A stretch of 64,000 bases of DNA from Methanolobus tindarius DSM 2278 (GTDB lineage Archaea; Halobacteriota; Methanosarcinia; Methanosarcinales; Methanosarcinaceae): NCBI RefSeq assembly GCF_000504205.1, contig NZ_AZAJ01000001.1:1090879-1154878 (forward strand), written 5' to 3'. The notes under the pieces were generated by a model, which was given only the letters and a program-made list of their open reading frames with translations, did no database searches and was not told the DNA's origin. The translations under genes were made by a program, and so were the position numbers. Positions 19,351-28,510 of the stretch are shown piece after piece (positions within the stretch are counted from its first letter, which is position 1; each line of letters opens with the position of its first letter).

Positions 19351-20535
19351 ATGATATTCAGAGAACGCACAGATGTTGGCGAAGCAAAGAGAATGTTCCT
19401 TGCCGGGATCAATAGTATTGACAGAACGGAAGTACTCCCTTCAAGATCTGCGATTGGAAGAGTGCTTTCTGCAAGCATACTTGCACCACGTAACGTTCCG
19501 CATTACAGACGTTCTGCAATGGATGGATTTGCAGTAAGATCTGTTGATCTTATAGGTGCATCTCCAACAAACCCTGTTATGCTCCAGATATCCGATGAAA
19601 TAATGGAAGGAACATGTACCCCGGTCAATACGGGAGATTACGTACCTGATGATGCAGATGCAGTTTTGATGATGGAAGATACTATTTCCATCGGAGACAT
19701 GATTGAGATAAGGGCACAGGTGCATCCCGGAAAGAACGTTGGTGAGATCGGCGAGGATGTAAGGAAAAATGAAATAATATTCAACAAAAGCCATATTCTA
19801 AGACCTTGTGACATTGCAGTGCTGGCATCGCTTGGAATCAGTGAGGTCAAAGTCTATTCAAAACCTGTTGTTGCAATTATCCCTACAGGCAATGACCTTC
19901 TACCTCTTCCGGGAAGCGAAGAACCTGCACCGGGAAAAACACTTGACATTAACAGCCTCATGATAGGAGAGTATGTAGAGAAATGGGGCGGGAGTGCAAG
20001 ATATTGCGACATCGTTCCTGAAGATGCTAATCTAATCGAGGAAGCCATCAAGGCAAACCTCGACACTGACATGATTGTTGTTTCTGGCGGAACCTCGGTA
20101 GGAGACAGGGATTTTGTTCCGGCTGTAGTGGAAAAACTTGGCAGAAAACTTGTTCATGGAGTAGGACTCAGCCCAGGAAAGCCAACTGCACTTGGAATTG
20201 TTGAAAATGTGCCGGTACTCTGTATGCCCGGATATCCGGCAGCGGGGCTTGTGGCGCTCTTTGCATTTGGCAAACCTGCACTTAGAAAATCCGGGAATAT
20301 ACCTGATATACCTGACACAACCGTAAAAGCCACATTAAGCGGGAAAATACTATCCAGAGAAGGATATGTCAGCTATGCAAGAGTAATACTCGAAGGCAAC
20401 ATTGCTCATCCGCTAATGACAGCTGGTGCAGGAATACTGAGTTCCATTGCAAAATCAGATGGTTTTGTTATAATCCCGGAAAATGTGGAAGGTTGCGAAG
20501 AAAGAAGCGAAGTGGACGTAGTGTTAATTGAATAA
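19351..20535 (+). CDS. moeA: Molybdopterin molybdenumtransferase MoeA
   Basis: Inserts molybdate (or tungstate) into adenylylated molybdopterin. The 394-residue protein has the N-terminal MDGFAVRSVD motif, the MoCF-binding domain signature VVSGGTSVGDRDF, GLSPGKPTALG and the C-terminal beta domain. Its end overlaps the first fluC gene by 8 bp. Confidence 0.93.
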   Translation: MIFRERTDVGEAKRMFLAGINSIDRTEVLPSRSAIGRVLSASILAPRNVPHYRRSAMDGFAVRSVDLIGASPTNPVMLQISDEIMEGTCTPVNTGDYVPDDADAVLMMEDTISIGDMIEIRAQVHPGKNVGEIGEDVRKNEIIFNKSHILRPCDIAVLASLGISEVKVYSKPVVAIIPTGNDLLPLPGSEEPAPGKTLDINSLMIGEYVEKWGGSARYCDIVPEDANLIEEAIKANLDTDMIVVSGGTSVGDRDFVPAVVEKLGRKLVHGVGLSPGKPTALGIVENVPVLCMPGYPAAGLVALFAFGKPALRKSGNIPDIPDTTVKATLSGKILSREGYVSYARVILEGNIAHPLMTAGAGILSSIAKSDGFVIIPENVEGCEERSEVDVVLIE

Positions 20536-20926
20536 TGATTATCTGAAAAACCAGAGCTCAGAACTTCTCACAGTTGGTATGGGAGGATTCTTTGGAGCAA
20601 TATCAAGATTTCTTATTGCAGGATACTTTGCCCCTGAATCCGGAACTCTTGTGGTAAATGTACTTGGGAGCATACTGCTAGGTATTCTCATGTACAGCTC
20701 CGAGTATCTTGGGATTGTATCTCCTAAAACACGTATGTTTTTCGGAATTGGATTTTGCGGATCACTAACTACTTTTTCTACATTCACTGTCCAGACATTC
20801 CAGATGCAACTGGTTGAAGCTGCATTCAACATTCTTGCAAATATAATCCTGACACTTGCCGGTATTTTCACTGGCAGGGCATTGGTTATCTATATAATGA
20901 GAAGGAGGGAAGGGACTGGTTTCTGA
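20528..20926 (+). CDS. fluC: Fluoride channel FluC/CrcB, first half-channel gene
   Basis: A 132-residue four-helix membrane protein. Family marks are VGMGGFFGAISRF, the pore asparagine in LVVNVLGS and the Phe-box motif GFCGSLTTFSTFTVQT. Start is TTG at 20528 overlapping moeA. A second fluC follows immediately; in such gene pairs the two proteins usually assemble as an antiparallel heterodimer that exports fluoride. Confidence 0.9.
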   Translation: MNNDYLKNQSSELLTVGMGGFFGAISRFLIAGYFAPESGTLVVNVLGSILLGILMYSSEYLGIVSPKTRMFFGIGFCGSLTTFSTFTVQTFQMQLVEAAFNILANIILTLAGIFTGRALVIYIMRRREGTGF

Positions 20927-21263
20927 AATCCTTCTTGTAGGAATCGGAGGTTTTATCGGTGCTAACCTCAGATACCTTGTTTCCGGAGCGATTCCCAGAA
21001 TAAATGAGATTCCTGCCGGAACACTTGCTGTAAATACCATTGGCAGCTTTGTACTTGCAGCGCTGACATTCACTTCTGTGGAAGGAACTCTACGTTACAT
21101 GATAAGTGTAGGAATGCTTGGTTCTTTCACAACATTCTCTACATTCGCCTACGAGAGCTTCAGGCTTCTTGATGAAGGAGAAAGCAAACATTTCCTTATG
21201 AATATCGGACTTAACCTTTCCTCGTGCCTTTTTGCGGTATATTTAGCTTACATTATTGTCTGA
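20916..21263 (+). CDS. fluC: Fluoride channel FluC/CrcB, second half-channel gene; apparent CTG start
   Basis: 115 residues with all FluC marks: VGIGGFIGANLRYLVSG, LAVNTIGSFVLAAL and GMLGSFTTFSTFAYES, four helices. The frame upstream is closed by TGA at 20898-20900 and has no ATG, GTG or TTG before the first conserved glycines. A perfect GGAGG (20904-20908) lies 7 nt before CTG at 20916, giving (M)VSEILLVGIGG; it overlaps the first fluC by 11 bp. Starting at the first GTG (21078) would leave only 61 residues and lose two helices. Confidence 0.82.
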   Translation: MVSEILLVGIGGFIGANLRYLVSGAIPRINEIPAGTLAVNTIGSFVLAALTFTSVEGTLRYMISVGMLGSFTTFSTFAYESFRLLDEGESKHFLMNIGLNLSSCLFAVYLAYIIV

Positions 21264-21269
21264 TGATTT

Positions 21270-22385
21270 TCATATGATATTCAACTGCAATAACACAGCC
21301 AGCAAAATCAATATAATTCCTGTGATCAGACGGACTTCTACACGTCTTTTTTCCCTGAACTCGTTTACCTTTTCCGGATCCAGGCCAAAAGCAAGAAGAG
21401 CACCAAGTATCAGAATTGGCAGTACAACTGCAAAATTATAGAGACCCATGTACAACACGGCATTTACAGTGTTGCCCCCCGACAGGAGCATTTCGAGGAT
21501 CATCAGGTAAACAGCGCCCACACACGGGGCTTTCACCAGAGAGAATATTCCTCCGCCAACAAAAGAGATTAGAAGTATATTCTTGCCTCTTGCATGGTTC
21601 ATCAGATCTACAAACGAATGAGGGGTTTTGAAGGATGATTTTGAATGTTTGCTTATGTAGTATGCATCATAAATATGCCAGACCCCAAAAATAGCAACAA
21701 GCAATACCATAAAAGACATTATGGCATCTCTTATTCCAGGAAATGAAGTAATTGTGTTCAGAATTCCAAAACCTACAACCATATAAGTTGCAAATATTCC
21801 GGCACAAAAACCAGAAACCAGAACAAGCATATCCTTGCGGGAACCTCCGGAAGAGACAATTGCTGATGCAAGGAAAGCCATGACAGCAATGAGACATGGA
21901 TTGAAGCCTGCCAGAAGACCTGCAATAAAGATTACGGCAGGAGTTTGATTATCTAATGATTCTGCAGATAAAGATTCAACTTTTGATGATTCGGTATCAT
22001 ACTCCATAAACGGAGCTGTTTCTATTGCTTCAGAAAGCATTGAACTGAGTTTCTCAGTGTCACCTCCATAGTCATTGTAGCTAATTACTATGCTTCCGTT
22101 TACGACAACCGCAGGAACAGTTGTAACACCATAACTTTGTGCCAGGCTGAAAGCAGCTTTAATCTCATAGGAAGTGAAGTTAGTATCAGGATAAGTGGAA
22201 ATCACATCATCTATAACCGGCGATGCCTTTGCGCATTTCAGACAACCATCTTCATAAAAATATTCCACTGACACTGCAGCCTGAGCTAAACCAGTCAGAA
22301 GTATTAGGGAAAAGAAAAATACAGGCAGAAACCTGCAGTAATTTCGTTCAGTGACAGGATGTCGATGAACAGGTCTTTTTATCAT
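21270..22385 (-). CDS. Thioredoxin-CcdA fusion: transmembrane thiol-disulfide transporter
   Basis: About 371 residues. A signal-like hydrophobic start leads into an extracytoplasmic thioredoxin-like domain with a CxxC (GCLKCAKASP) and the cis-proline TTVPAVVV. This is followed by a six-helix CcdA/DsbD-beta domain with the paired membrane cysteines in AGFNPCLIAV and VKAPCVGAVYL. It should carry reducing equivalents across the membrane to exported thiols. I start at ATG 22385 (MIKRPVHRHP), which is in the end of the upstream gene; a start at 22415 is possible. Confidence 0.82.
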   Translation of the reverse strand: MIKRPVHRHPVTERNYCRFLPVFFFSLILLTGLAQAAVSVEYFYEDGCLKCAKASPVIDDVISTYPDTNFTSYEIKAAFSLAQSYGVTTVPAVVVNGSIVISYNDYGGDTEKLSSMLSEAIETAPFMEYDTESSKVESLSAESLDNQTPAVIFIAGLLAGFNPCLIAVMAFLASAIVSSGGSRKDMLVLVSGFCAGIFATYMVVGFGILNTITSFPGIRDAIMSFMVLLVAIFGVWHIYDAYYISKHSKSSFKTPHSFVDLMNHARGKNILLISFVGGGIFSLVKAPCVGAVYLMILEMLLSGGNTVNAVLYMGLYNFAVVLPILILGALLAFGLDPEKVNEFREKRRVEVRLITGIILILLAVLLQLNII

Positions 22386-22773
22386 ACTTGCTTTCCAGAA
22401 CGGATTTGGTTTCAATGCTCAAAAGTTCACCAGTGCTGGAAGAGACAAAGCCTTCAATAACGTACAGGTCTTTGACACCGGAACATGCACAGCTGCGTTC
22501 CATAATCCTGACTCTCCAGACACTATTCTCCTCAACGGTACCGTTGGGAACGGAATCTATCAGGTCAGTGCTTGTGACCCTCCATTCCTCCACATGGAAA
22601 TATTCTTCGGAATAATTAATTGCCATCGGACTGCTTTCAACAATAGTTACTGCCTCTAAAGAGCTTACGTCAGTATCCACACTATCCGAACCCAGGTACG
22701 TATAAGCACCTGCTATCCCCACAAGTATCAAAACAGCTATAACTGCAATGACAGTATTGTTGTTTTTTTCCAT
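22348..22773 (-). CDS. Membrane-anchored protein with C-terminal cysteine pairs
   Basis: 141 residues from ATG 22773 (MEKNNN); an in-frame ATG six codons earlier is less likely. One N-terminal helix (TVIAVIAVLILVGIAGAYTYLG) anchors an outside domain carrying SCAC and a final CSSTSCH. It overlaps the start of the thioredoxin-CcdA gene by 38 bp, so it is a good candidate substrate or partner of that redox protein. Family not recognised. Confidence 0.7.
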   Translation of the reverse strand: MEKNNNTVIAVIAVLILVGIAGAYTYLGSDSVDTDVSSLEAVTIVESSPMAINYSEEYFHVEEWRVTSTDLIDSVPNGTVEENSVWRVRIMERSCACSGVKDLYVIEGFVSSSTGELLSIETKSVLESKYDKKTCSSTSCH

Positions 22774-22937
22774 AAGTATTGGTATTAGCATTTAAGCTAT
22801 AAAGTTTACTAAACATCATTGTGCACCCGAATCATAAACCCGTATATTGAATGAAAAACTAATTTATTGATGAGAACCAGAAAGAAAATGTAACATTACC
22901 TCATTTGCATTAACAAGCAAAGTATCCAGGGGAAAAC

Positions 22938-23267
22938 ATGAGAACATTACTTTTAAGAATATATCTGAGTGAGAATGACAAGTACAAAGGAAAAAATGCA
23001 CACCATGCAGTTATTGAGTTCCTGAAAAACAAAGGTATTGCAGGAGCCACTGTCCATCATTGCATGGAAGGATATGGAGTTCATCACAAGATACACACTG
23101 CAAGTGTCCTTAGACTTGGAACTGACCTGCCGGTAATTGTTCAGGCCGTAGATAAAGAAGAAAATATCAGAAACATTATTCCTGAACTAAAGAACATGCT
23201 TCCAACCGAGCTTATGATAGTCCAGGATGTGGAAGTCGTCTCAGGAGAATGCTTTAAAGAAGAGTGA
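22938..23267 (+). CDS. DUF190 protein
   Basis: A 109-residue PII-like-fold DUF190 protein (RIYLSENDKYKGKNAHHAVIEFLK, GIAGATVHHCMEGYG, LRLGTDLPVIVQAVD). DUF190 genes are repeatedly found next to crcB/fluC genes, and the fluC pair lies 1.7 kb upstream, so a role in sensing or regulating fluoride export is plausible. ATG follows CCAGGGGAAAAC. Confidence 0.85.
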   Translation: MRTLLLRIYLSENDKYKGKNAHHAVIEFLKNKGIAGATVHHCMEGYGVHHKIHTASVLRLGTDLPVIVQAVDKEENIRNIIPELKNMLPTELMIVQDVEVVSGECFKEE

Positions 23268-23286
23268 AGAGACCTGAAGTCCCTAA

Positions 23287-23547
23287 TCACCTGTAAAGAA
23301 CAACTGTGCTGCCCCTTACATCGACAAGGGTTGTCTTAGTTGCTTCTGCAAGTTTTGCAGCAGATGTTTTGATGTTTTCTCCCTCTGCGCTGGTCTTTAG
23401 CATCTTGACTTTAATAAGACGGTTAGCTTTAACCTGCTTTTTAATTTCTTCCAGTACAGAATCAGTGATCCCATTCTTTCCTATGTTGATAATAGGTTTG
23501 ATTTTTGTTGCTTCGTTTTTTAATTGATATAATTTCTCTTTATCCAT
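23287..23547 (-). CDS. YhbY/CRM-domain RNA-binding protein
   Basis: An 86-residue single CRM domain protein. The GxxG-type loop appears as INIGKNGITDSVLEEIKKQ, and LIKVKMLKT plus a final VVLYR strand complete the fold. Homologues bind pre-50S ribosomal particles. Convergent with the DUF190 gene. Confidence 0.85.
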   Translation of the reverse strand: MDKEKLYQLKNEATKIKPIINIGKNGITDSVLEEIKKQVKANRLIKVKMLKTSAEGENIKTSAAKLAEATKTTLVDVRGSTVVLYR

Positions 23548-23704
23548 AATTGATACTCCGATAATTTGTATTAAATTTTGAATTATACGTCACAAGTTGG
23601 GTGTTGAGTATTTGAAACTGACCATTGACACTGGGTATTTCCAAAATTGTAAAATACACAAAAAGTAGTGTAAAAGGAATATGACTGCCCACTATAAGGC
23701 AGTT

Positions 23705-24403
23705 TTAGGTTTTTTTGAGAACGATATCTGTTCCTTCTATTGCATACTCAAACCATGGAGTAGGCTTTGAAGTCATTCCCACTACCCTCATGGCATAGGC
23801 ATCTCCAACAGCCTTTATTTCGATCATCCCATCAAAGAGCTGTTTCAGGGTAGCTATTGTTTGTGCATCGTGCATCTCATCTTCGACCACATACAAACCA
23901 AAACCGTTAGCAGCTTTTACACGTCCTGTGAAGACATGCAGGAACCTGAAAACTGTCTGTATGTTTGAATACATAAGGATAGTTGACAGGGAGTTGATAC
24001 AAAGATGAACCTGCTGCTTCTTCTTTTTAATGAGCATTTCTTCAAAGAACTGGCTGATCTTTACACCGATGCCGGTCAGATCCACCGGACTTGAAGCCCT
24101 TTTTATCTTTTCAGTATCTGCTGCACCCATTCCAAGTGTCTTGGTAACGCAGTCGACAATACCAATATCTGCTGTTGATGTGTCCAGACCATAATCTTCG
24201 AACCACCCGAGAACACGTTCACCTGGCTCACGTGTAGATACTATTATAGCCGATCCGGCAGGACTCTGGCTGTTAAAAATAATGGCATCCAGCAGGTCAT
24301 CTTTTCGGCTCATAGGTGGACCTATCATCATTAGATTAGTTCCTTCCCGGATGTCGCCTAGGAGCTCATCCAGTTCCTTGATGCCTAAAGAGTAGCCGGA
24401 CAT
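23705..24403 (-). CDS. RAD55/KaiC-like RecA-fold protein with altered Walker A
   Basis: 232 residues of the archaeal RAD55 family (GIKELDELLGDI start). Where active relatives have GGPGxGKST, this one has IGPPMSRKDDL, lacking the glycine and the Ser/Thr after the lysine, so ATP hydrolysis is doubtful. The Walker B-like region (VHLCINSLSTIL) keeps the hydrophobic strand but no acidic pair. A regulatory or structural role is inferred; a true KaiC-like ATPase is at 27726. Confidence 0.75.
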   Translation of the reverse strand: MSGYSLGIKELDELLGDIREGTNLMMIGPPMSRKDDLLDAIIFNSQSPAGSAIIVSTREPGERVLGWFEDYGLDTSTADIGIVDCVTKTLGMGAADTEKIKRASSPVDLTGIGVKISQFFEEMLIKKKKQQVHLCINSLSTILMYSNIQTVFRFLHVFTGRVKAANGFGLYVVEDEMHDAQTIATLKQLFDGMIEIKAVGDAYAMRVVGMTSKPTPWFEYAIEGTDIVLKKT

Positions 24404-24578
24404 GTTTCCCTCTTCATTGGGATTGTATATAGGATTTGCCCTTTAGAGATTTTTTTAATCCTCTTTAAAGGGATTCTACATCATTTACTTCCATTACAAA
24501 TATAAATATTAACGTATATAAATGTGCCTTTTTGGTACACTCTAATTAAATAAAATATACAATATAAACCTTTTTTGG

Positions 24579-25118
24579 TTACTGGCGAGCATGTTTCACA
24601 AGATGGCCGGTTTCAGGTAGTATAATGTCTTTCAAGGCAAGTTCCACGGCATTTGGAGAACCAGGAACGCAGAATATAACTTTTCCTTTTAAAAGGCCTG
24701 CTGCTGCACGTGAGAGAATAACTGAACTGCCTATCTGTTCTATACTCTTGAAGCGGAATAGTTCACCAAATCCAGGAATATCCTTGTCAAACAGGGGTGC
24801 TACGGACTCTATAGTTACATCCTTTGACGCAAGTCCGGTTCCACCACTTGTGATTACAACATCTGCATCAGATTCAAGTGCGCGGTGTATGGAACCTTTG
24901 ATCAATGAAGGATCATCCGGAACCAATTCATATTTTGTAACTTTGTGCCCGCTGGAAGTCACAAGTTCCTGCATCAGTTTCCCGGAACCATCATTGGCTT
25001 CCTCTGGCGAGGAAACTGCTCCAAATTCACTGAATCTGGAACTGGAAATGGTGACCAGATAAAAAGAATACACTTTCAACGTGCCTTCTTTATGTTCTTT
25101 TGTAGACTGACTGCTCAT
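24579..25118 (-). CDS. moaB: MoaB/MogA-family molybdenum cofactor protein
   Basis: A 179-residue molybdopterin adenylyltransferase-type protein. It has the SGGTGLASKDVT ligand loop, FRFKSIEQIGSSVILSRAAAGL and the C-terminal FCVPGSPNAVELAL motif. With moaD and moeA in the same window it supplies Mo/W cofactor synthesis. The first about 20 residues before VYSFYLVTIS are family-unlike and variable. Confidence 0.88.
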   Translation of the reverse strand: MSSQSTKEHKEGTLKVYSFYLVTISSSRFSEFGAVSSPEEANDGSGKLMQELVTSSGHKVTKYELVPDDPSLIKGSIHRALESDADVVITSGGTGLASKDVTIESVAPLFDKDIPGFGELFRFKSIEQIGSSVILSRAAAGLLKGKVIFCVPGSPNAVELALKDIILPETGHLVKHARQ

Positions 25119-25165
25119 ACGAAGTATTTATACCTTAAAAAGTATAAGAAACACTCGATTAGACC

Positions 25166-26248
25166 ATGAGAATACTTTCTATTGATGTTGGGACAGGCAC
25201 GCAGGATATACTGCTTTATGATACTGAACGTGAGATTGAGAACAGTCTTGTGATGATTATGCCATCACCGACAGTTATTGTTGCAGAAAGAATTAGAAAG
25301 GCAACTCATGAAGGGCGCAATATTATCCTTACAGGAGATGTGATGGGAGGAGGACCCTGTGTCAGAGCCATTAAAGCCCATATGGAAAAGGAGTTAAAGG
25401 TCTATGCAACTGAAAAAGCTGCCCTTACAATAAAAGATGACATTGAGAGAGTAAAATCGATGGGTATCAATATAGTGTCAGAAGATGAACTGGAAACTCT
25501 TGCTGATGCAACTCAAGAAATAGTTCTTCAGGATATTGATGTTGATGCACTCAGTAATGCTCTTGGTAGTTTTGGAGTGAGTATGCCGGAAATGATTGCT
25601 GTGGCAGTACAGGATCATGGAAACTCACCTCAGGAAAGTAATCGCATATATCGTTTCAGGATATTTGAGAGACTTATAGATGAAGGTGGAAACTTTGAAC
25701 AGTTTGCCTACAATGCCGACAATGTCCCTGATGAATTCACTCGCATGGCAGCAGTTGCAAGAACACTGAGAAGGCATGACACCATCAAAGATACTATTAT
25801 CATGGATACCGGACCTGCTGCAATATTTGGAGCTCTGCTTGATGAAAATGCATTACAGCCGGCAATAGTTGTAAACATTGGAAATGGTCACACGCTTGCA
25901 GCTATTGTAAAAGACAATCGTGTTGTTGCGTTGCTTGAACACCACAGCTCTGCACTTGACGGAGAAAAGTTACAGAAATATATAATAGATTTTGCCAGCG
26001 GCAATCTTAGTTTTGAGGATATCTTTGATGATGGTGGGCATGGTTGTTACATACGTGAAACACCCGGATTTAATGCAATCAGATCAATAATGATAAACGG
26101 ACCCAGACGTAACATACTTATGAATATGGATAAAGAGAAGCGGGACAATATTGTATGGGATAAGCTGTTTTTTGCATCCCCATATGGAAACATGATGCTG
26201 TCAGGCTCTTTCGGACTTCTTACAGTCCAGCTTGGCAAAGAGCTCTGA
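25166..26248 (+). CDS. DUF1786 protein, ASKHA-like fold
   Basis: 360 residues. It begins with MRILSIDVGTGTQDILLYD, an actin/sugar-kinase-like phosphate loop, and has a second such loop in VNIGNGHTLAAIV, matching the DUF1786 family of methanogens. FQ-family members are sometimes mislabelled pyruvate-formate-lyase activators; no radical SAM cysteines are present here. Its biochemical role is unknown. Divergent from moaB over 47 bp. Confidence 0.8.
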   Translation: MRILSIDVGTGTQDILLYDTEREIENSLVMIMPSPTVIVAERIRKATHEGRNIILTGDVMGGGPCVRAIKAHMEKELKVYATEKAALTIKDDIERVKSMGINIVSEDELETLADATQEIVLQDIDVDALSNALGSFGVSMPEMIAVAVQDHGNSPQESNRIYRFRIFERLIDEGGNFEQFAYNADNVPDEFTRMAAVARTLRRHDTIKDTIIMDTGPAAIFGALLDENALQPAIVVNIGNGHTLAAIVKDNRVVALLEHHSSALDGEKLQKYIIDFASGNLSFEDIFDDGGHGCYIRETPGFNAIRSIMINGPRRNILMNMDKEKRDNIVWDKLFFASPYGNMMLSGSFGLLTVQLGKEL

Positions 26249-26387
26249 ACCTGTGATAAGACTTATAAACTCCAAGGTAGTATGAGGACAGCCATCGAGA
26301 TTAATCCATATTGTTGAAGGTTGAGAGCAACATCAACAAATACAAATATATACATATCAATTAAGGTACAAATCCAGATGCAAAAAT

Positions 26388-26415
26388 AACGGTATTATCA
26401 TAGTTACGTACCGTT
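26388..26415 (+). promoter_or_regulatory. Leader hairpin upstream of rpl10e
   Basis: A perfect 7-bp inverted repeat (AACGGTA...TACCGTT, 14-nt loop) lies between a TATA box (about 26345-26355) and the ATG at 26452, so it would sit in the 5' leader. The start itself has an AAGGAGA SD at 26438-26444. It may be an autogenous control site; this is inference. Confidence 0.4.
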
Positions 26416-26451
26416 CTTTATTACGATAATTAATTCAAGGAGATTTTATTC

Positions 26452-26970
26452 ATGGTAAGAAAACCAGCAAGTATGTACAGGAACGTCAGACAACGCTCAT
26501 ACACCAGAAGGAAATACATGGGTGGTGTGCCAGGTAGCCACATCATTCACTACGATATGGGTAACAAGAGCGCTGAGTTCCCTATAAAGGTAACACTCGT
26601 AGTTAAAGAAAGATGCCAGTTACGCCACACTGCACTTGAAGCTGCACGTATTACAGCTAACAGGGCAATGGTAAACGCAGCAGGTCGTGCAGGATACCAC
26701 ATCAAACTCAGAGTATATCCACACGAAGTACTCAGAGAGAACAAGCAGGCTACCGGAGCAGGTGCAGACCGTGTATCCAGTGGTATGCGTGGTGCATTCG
26801 GAAAGAACGTAGGAACTGCAGCAAGAGTTTCAGCCGAGCAGAAGATCTTCACAATATCTGTTAACAAAGAACACTTTGCAGCAGCAAAGGATGCTCTTAG
26901 AAAAGCTGGCCAGAAACTGCCAAGCCCAGTCAGAATTGTAGTTGATCAGGGAATGGAACTTGTACAGTAA
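26452..26970 (+). CDS. rpl10e: 50S ribosomal protein L10e (uL16)
   Basis: A 172-residue archaeal uL16, a universal large-subunit protein near the tRNA-binding corridor. The N-terminus [20 protein letters not shown] and the region [21 protein letters not shown] are diagnostic, and the length is normal. Confidence 0.96.
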   Translation: MVRKPASMYRNVRQRSYTRRKYMGGVPGSHIIHYDMGNKSAEFPIKVTLVVKERCQLRHTALEAARITANRAMVNAAGRAGYHIKLRVYPHEVLRENKQATGAGADRVSSGMRGAFGKNVGTAARVSAEQKIFTISVNKEHFAAAKDALRKAGQKLPSPVRIVVDQGMELVQ

Positions 26971-26995
26971 ATAAAATTACAACGAGGGATAAAAG

Positions 26996-27604
26996 ATGGA
27001 AGATTACGAAGCACTTCTGGATCGTGCAATAGCAAACTTACCCGACATGGAGACTACGGATGCCCGTTTCGTAATCCCTGAGCCAAAGATCATGGTGGAA
27101 GGTAAGACCACTATCCTTGATAACTTCAACAATATTGCTGATGTCCTTAACAGAAACCCGGATCATGTGATGAAATATCTCACACGTGAAATGGGAACTG
27201 CCGGAAAGATAGATGGTCAAAGGGCAGTGTTCCAGGGGAGATTCTCCAAGGAACAGATAAAATCCAATATTGAAGCATATGTTGAAGAATTCGTCATGTG
27301 TTCCGAATGTGGAAGACCTGACACCCAGCTTACCAAGATGGACCGCATAATGGTGCTTAAATGTGCTGCATGTGGTGCACACAGACCGGTAAAGAAGAGA
27401 CGTGCCAGCGCGCCTGTTAAACAGGATGCAATTGAAGAAGGTAAAGAATATGATGTCAGGATCGATGCAGTTGGTTCAAAAGGTGACGGAATTGCTAAGG
27501 TTGACAGATATACTATCTTCGTACCTGGCGCTGCAAAGGGCGAAACCCTTAAAATAAGAATCAAGAGAATCAGCGGAACCCTCGCATTTTCTGAAAAAGT
27601 ATGA
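26996..27604 (+). CDS. eif2b: Translation initiation factor aIF2 beta with C-terminal TRAM domain
   Basis: Beta subunit of the trimeric factor that brings Met-tRNAi to the ribosome. 202 residues: alpha/beta core (about 10-100), a C2-C2 zinc ribbon (CSECGRPD...CAACGAHR, about 101-124), then a TRAM domain ([20 protein letters not shown], about 144-202), a fusion found in Methanosarcinales. Follows rpl10e by 25 bp, probably one operon. Confidence 0.93.
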   Translation: MEDYEALLDRAIANLPDMETTDARFVIPEPKIMVEGKTTILDNFNNIADVLNRNPDHVMKYLTREMGTAGKIDGQRAVFQGRFSKEQIKSNIEAYVEEFVMCSECGRPDTQLTKMDRIMVLKCAACGAHRPVKKRRASAPVKQDAIEEGKEYDVRIDAVGSKGDGIAKVDRYTIFVPGAAKGETLKIRIKRISGTLAFSEKV

Positions 27605-27725
27605 TACCTGGACACAGGTATCAATAATCTTCTTTTTTTGAAATCTTTTTTTAAAAGCAATTGTTATATAATATTCGTGCGGTAAATATATTAAATTACT
27701 CGAAAATAAATAATCGAGGAAAGAT

Positions 27726-28505
27726 ATGGCACGAGTACCCACAGGAATACCAGGATTTGATGAACTTATAGAAGGCGGGTTCATAGAAAATGATGTAATT
27801 CTACTAACAGGAGGACCTGGCGCAGGTAAATCTACTTTTGGATCACAATACCTGTATTCAGGAATTACTCAGTACAATGAACCGGGAGTTTATGTTACTT
27901 TTGAGGAAACGCCTGCCCGCATAATGAGAAACATGTGGAGATACGGCTGGGATATGGAACGTCTTATCAAAGAAAATAAGCTCCGCATTATCAGGGCGGA
28001 CCCCATTGCCTACGGACGTTACATCAAGAAAACCCTGGAACCTGACAAACATGACCATGATAATGCAACACTGGAAACCGTGCTGAAGCAGATTTATGCA
28101 AGTGTGAAGGAAATTAATGCTAAAAGACTTTTCATTGATTCGCTGACCTCTCTTAAAATATCTCCTGATCCGGTAGATGTAAGGCATATTATACTTGAAT
28201 TTGTCAAGAATATAGAAAGTTTTGACTGCACCACGCTAATAACAAGTGAAGCAAACATGAACCCCGACCATTTCAGTGTCGAAGAGTACCTTGCCGAAGG
28301 AGTTATCTGTCTTAAAGTCAACAGGATTGCCGGAGAAAGGATCAGATCCCTTGAGATATTAAAAATGCGAGGAGTAAAGCACGACGAAGTGCTTCGCCCA
28401 TATGTGATTACTGACAAGGGCATTATTGTCTATTCATCCGATTCTGTTATAGGCAAGGAAGCTGATGTGTTCTCCCTACAAAGATCTTCGATTCTTGGGG
28501 AATAA
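27726..28505 (+). CDS. KaiC-like RecA-superfamily ATPase
   Basis: A 259-residue single-domain RAD55/KaiC protein. Intact Walker A GGPGAGKST is at residues 29-37, Walker B in RLFIDSLTSL. The following radical SAM gene starts 5 bp downstream, so the two are co-transcribed. Such archaeal KaiC-like ATPases are linked to signalling; the partner here is unusual and its function unknown. Confidence 0.85.
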   Translation: MARVPTGIPGFDELIEGGFIENDVILLTGGPGAGKSTFGSQYLYSGITQYNEPGVYVTFEETPARIMRNMWRYGWDMERLIKENKLRIIRADPIAYGRYIKKTLEPDKHDHDNATLETVLKQIYASVKEINAKRLFIDSLTSLKISPDPVDVRHIILEFVKNIESFDCTTLITSEANMNPDHFSVEEYLAEGVICLKVNRIAGERIRSLEILKMRGVKHDEVLRPYVITDKGIIVYSSDSVIGKEADVFSLQRSSILGE

Positions 28506-28510
28506 TGTAA

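Noticed and set aside
20450-20530. Fluoride riboswitch before fluC
   Set aside because: The region is inside moeA coding sequence and shows no crcB-motif elements.
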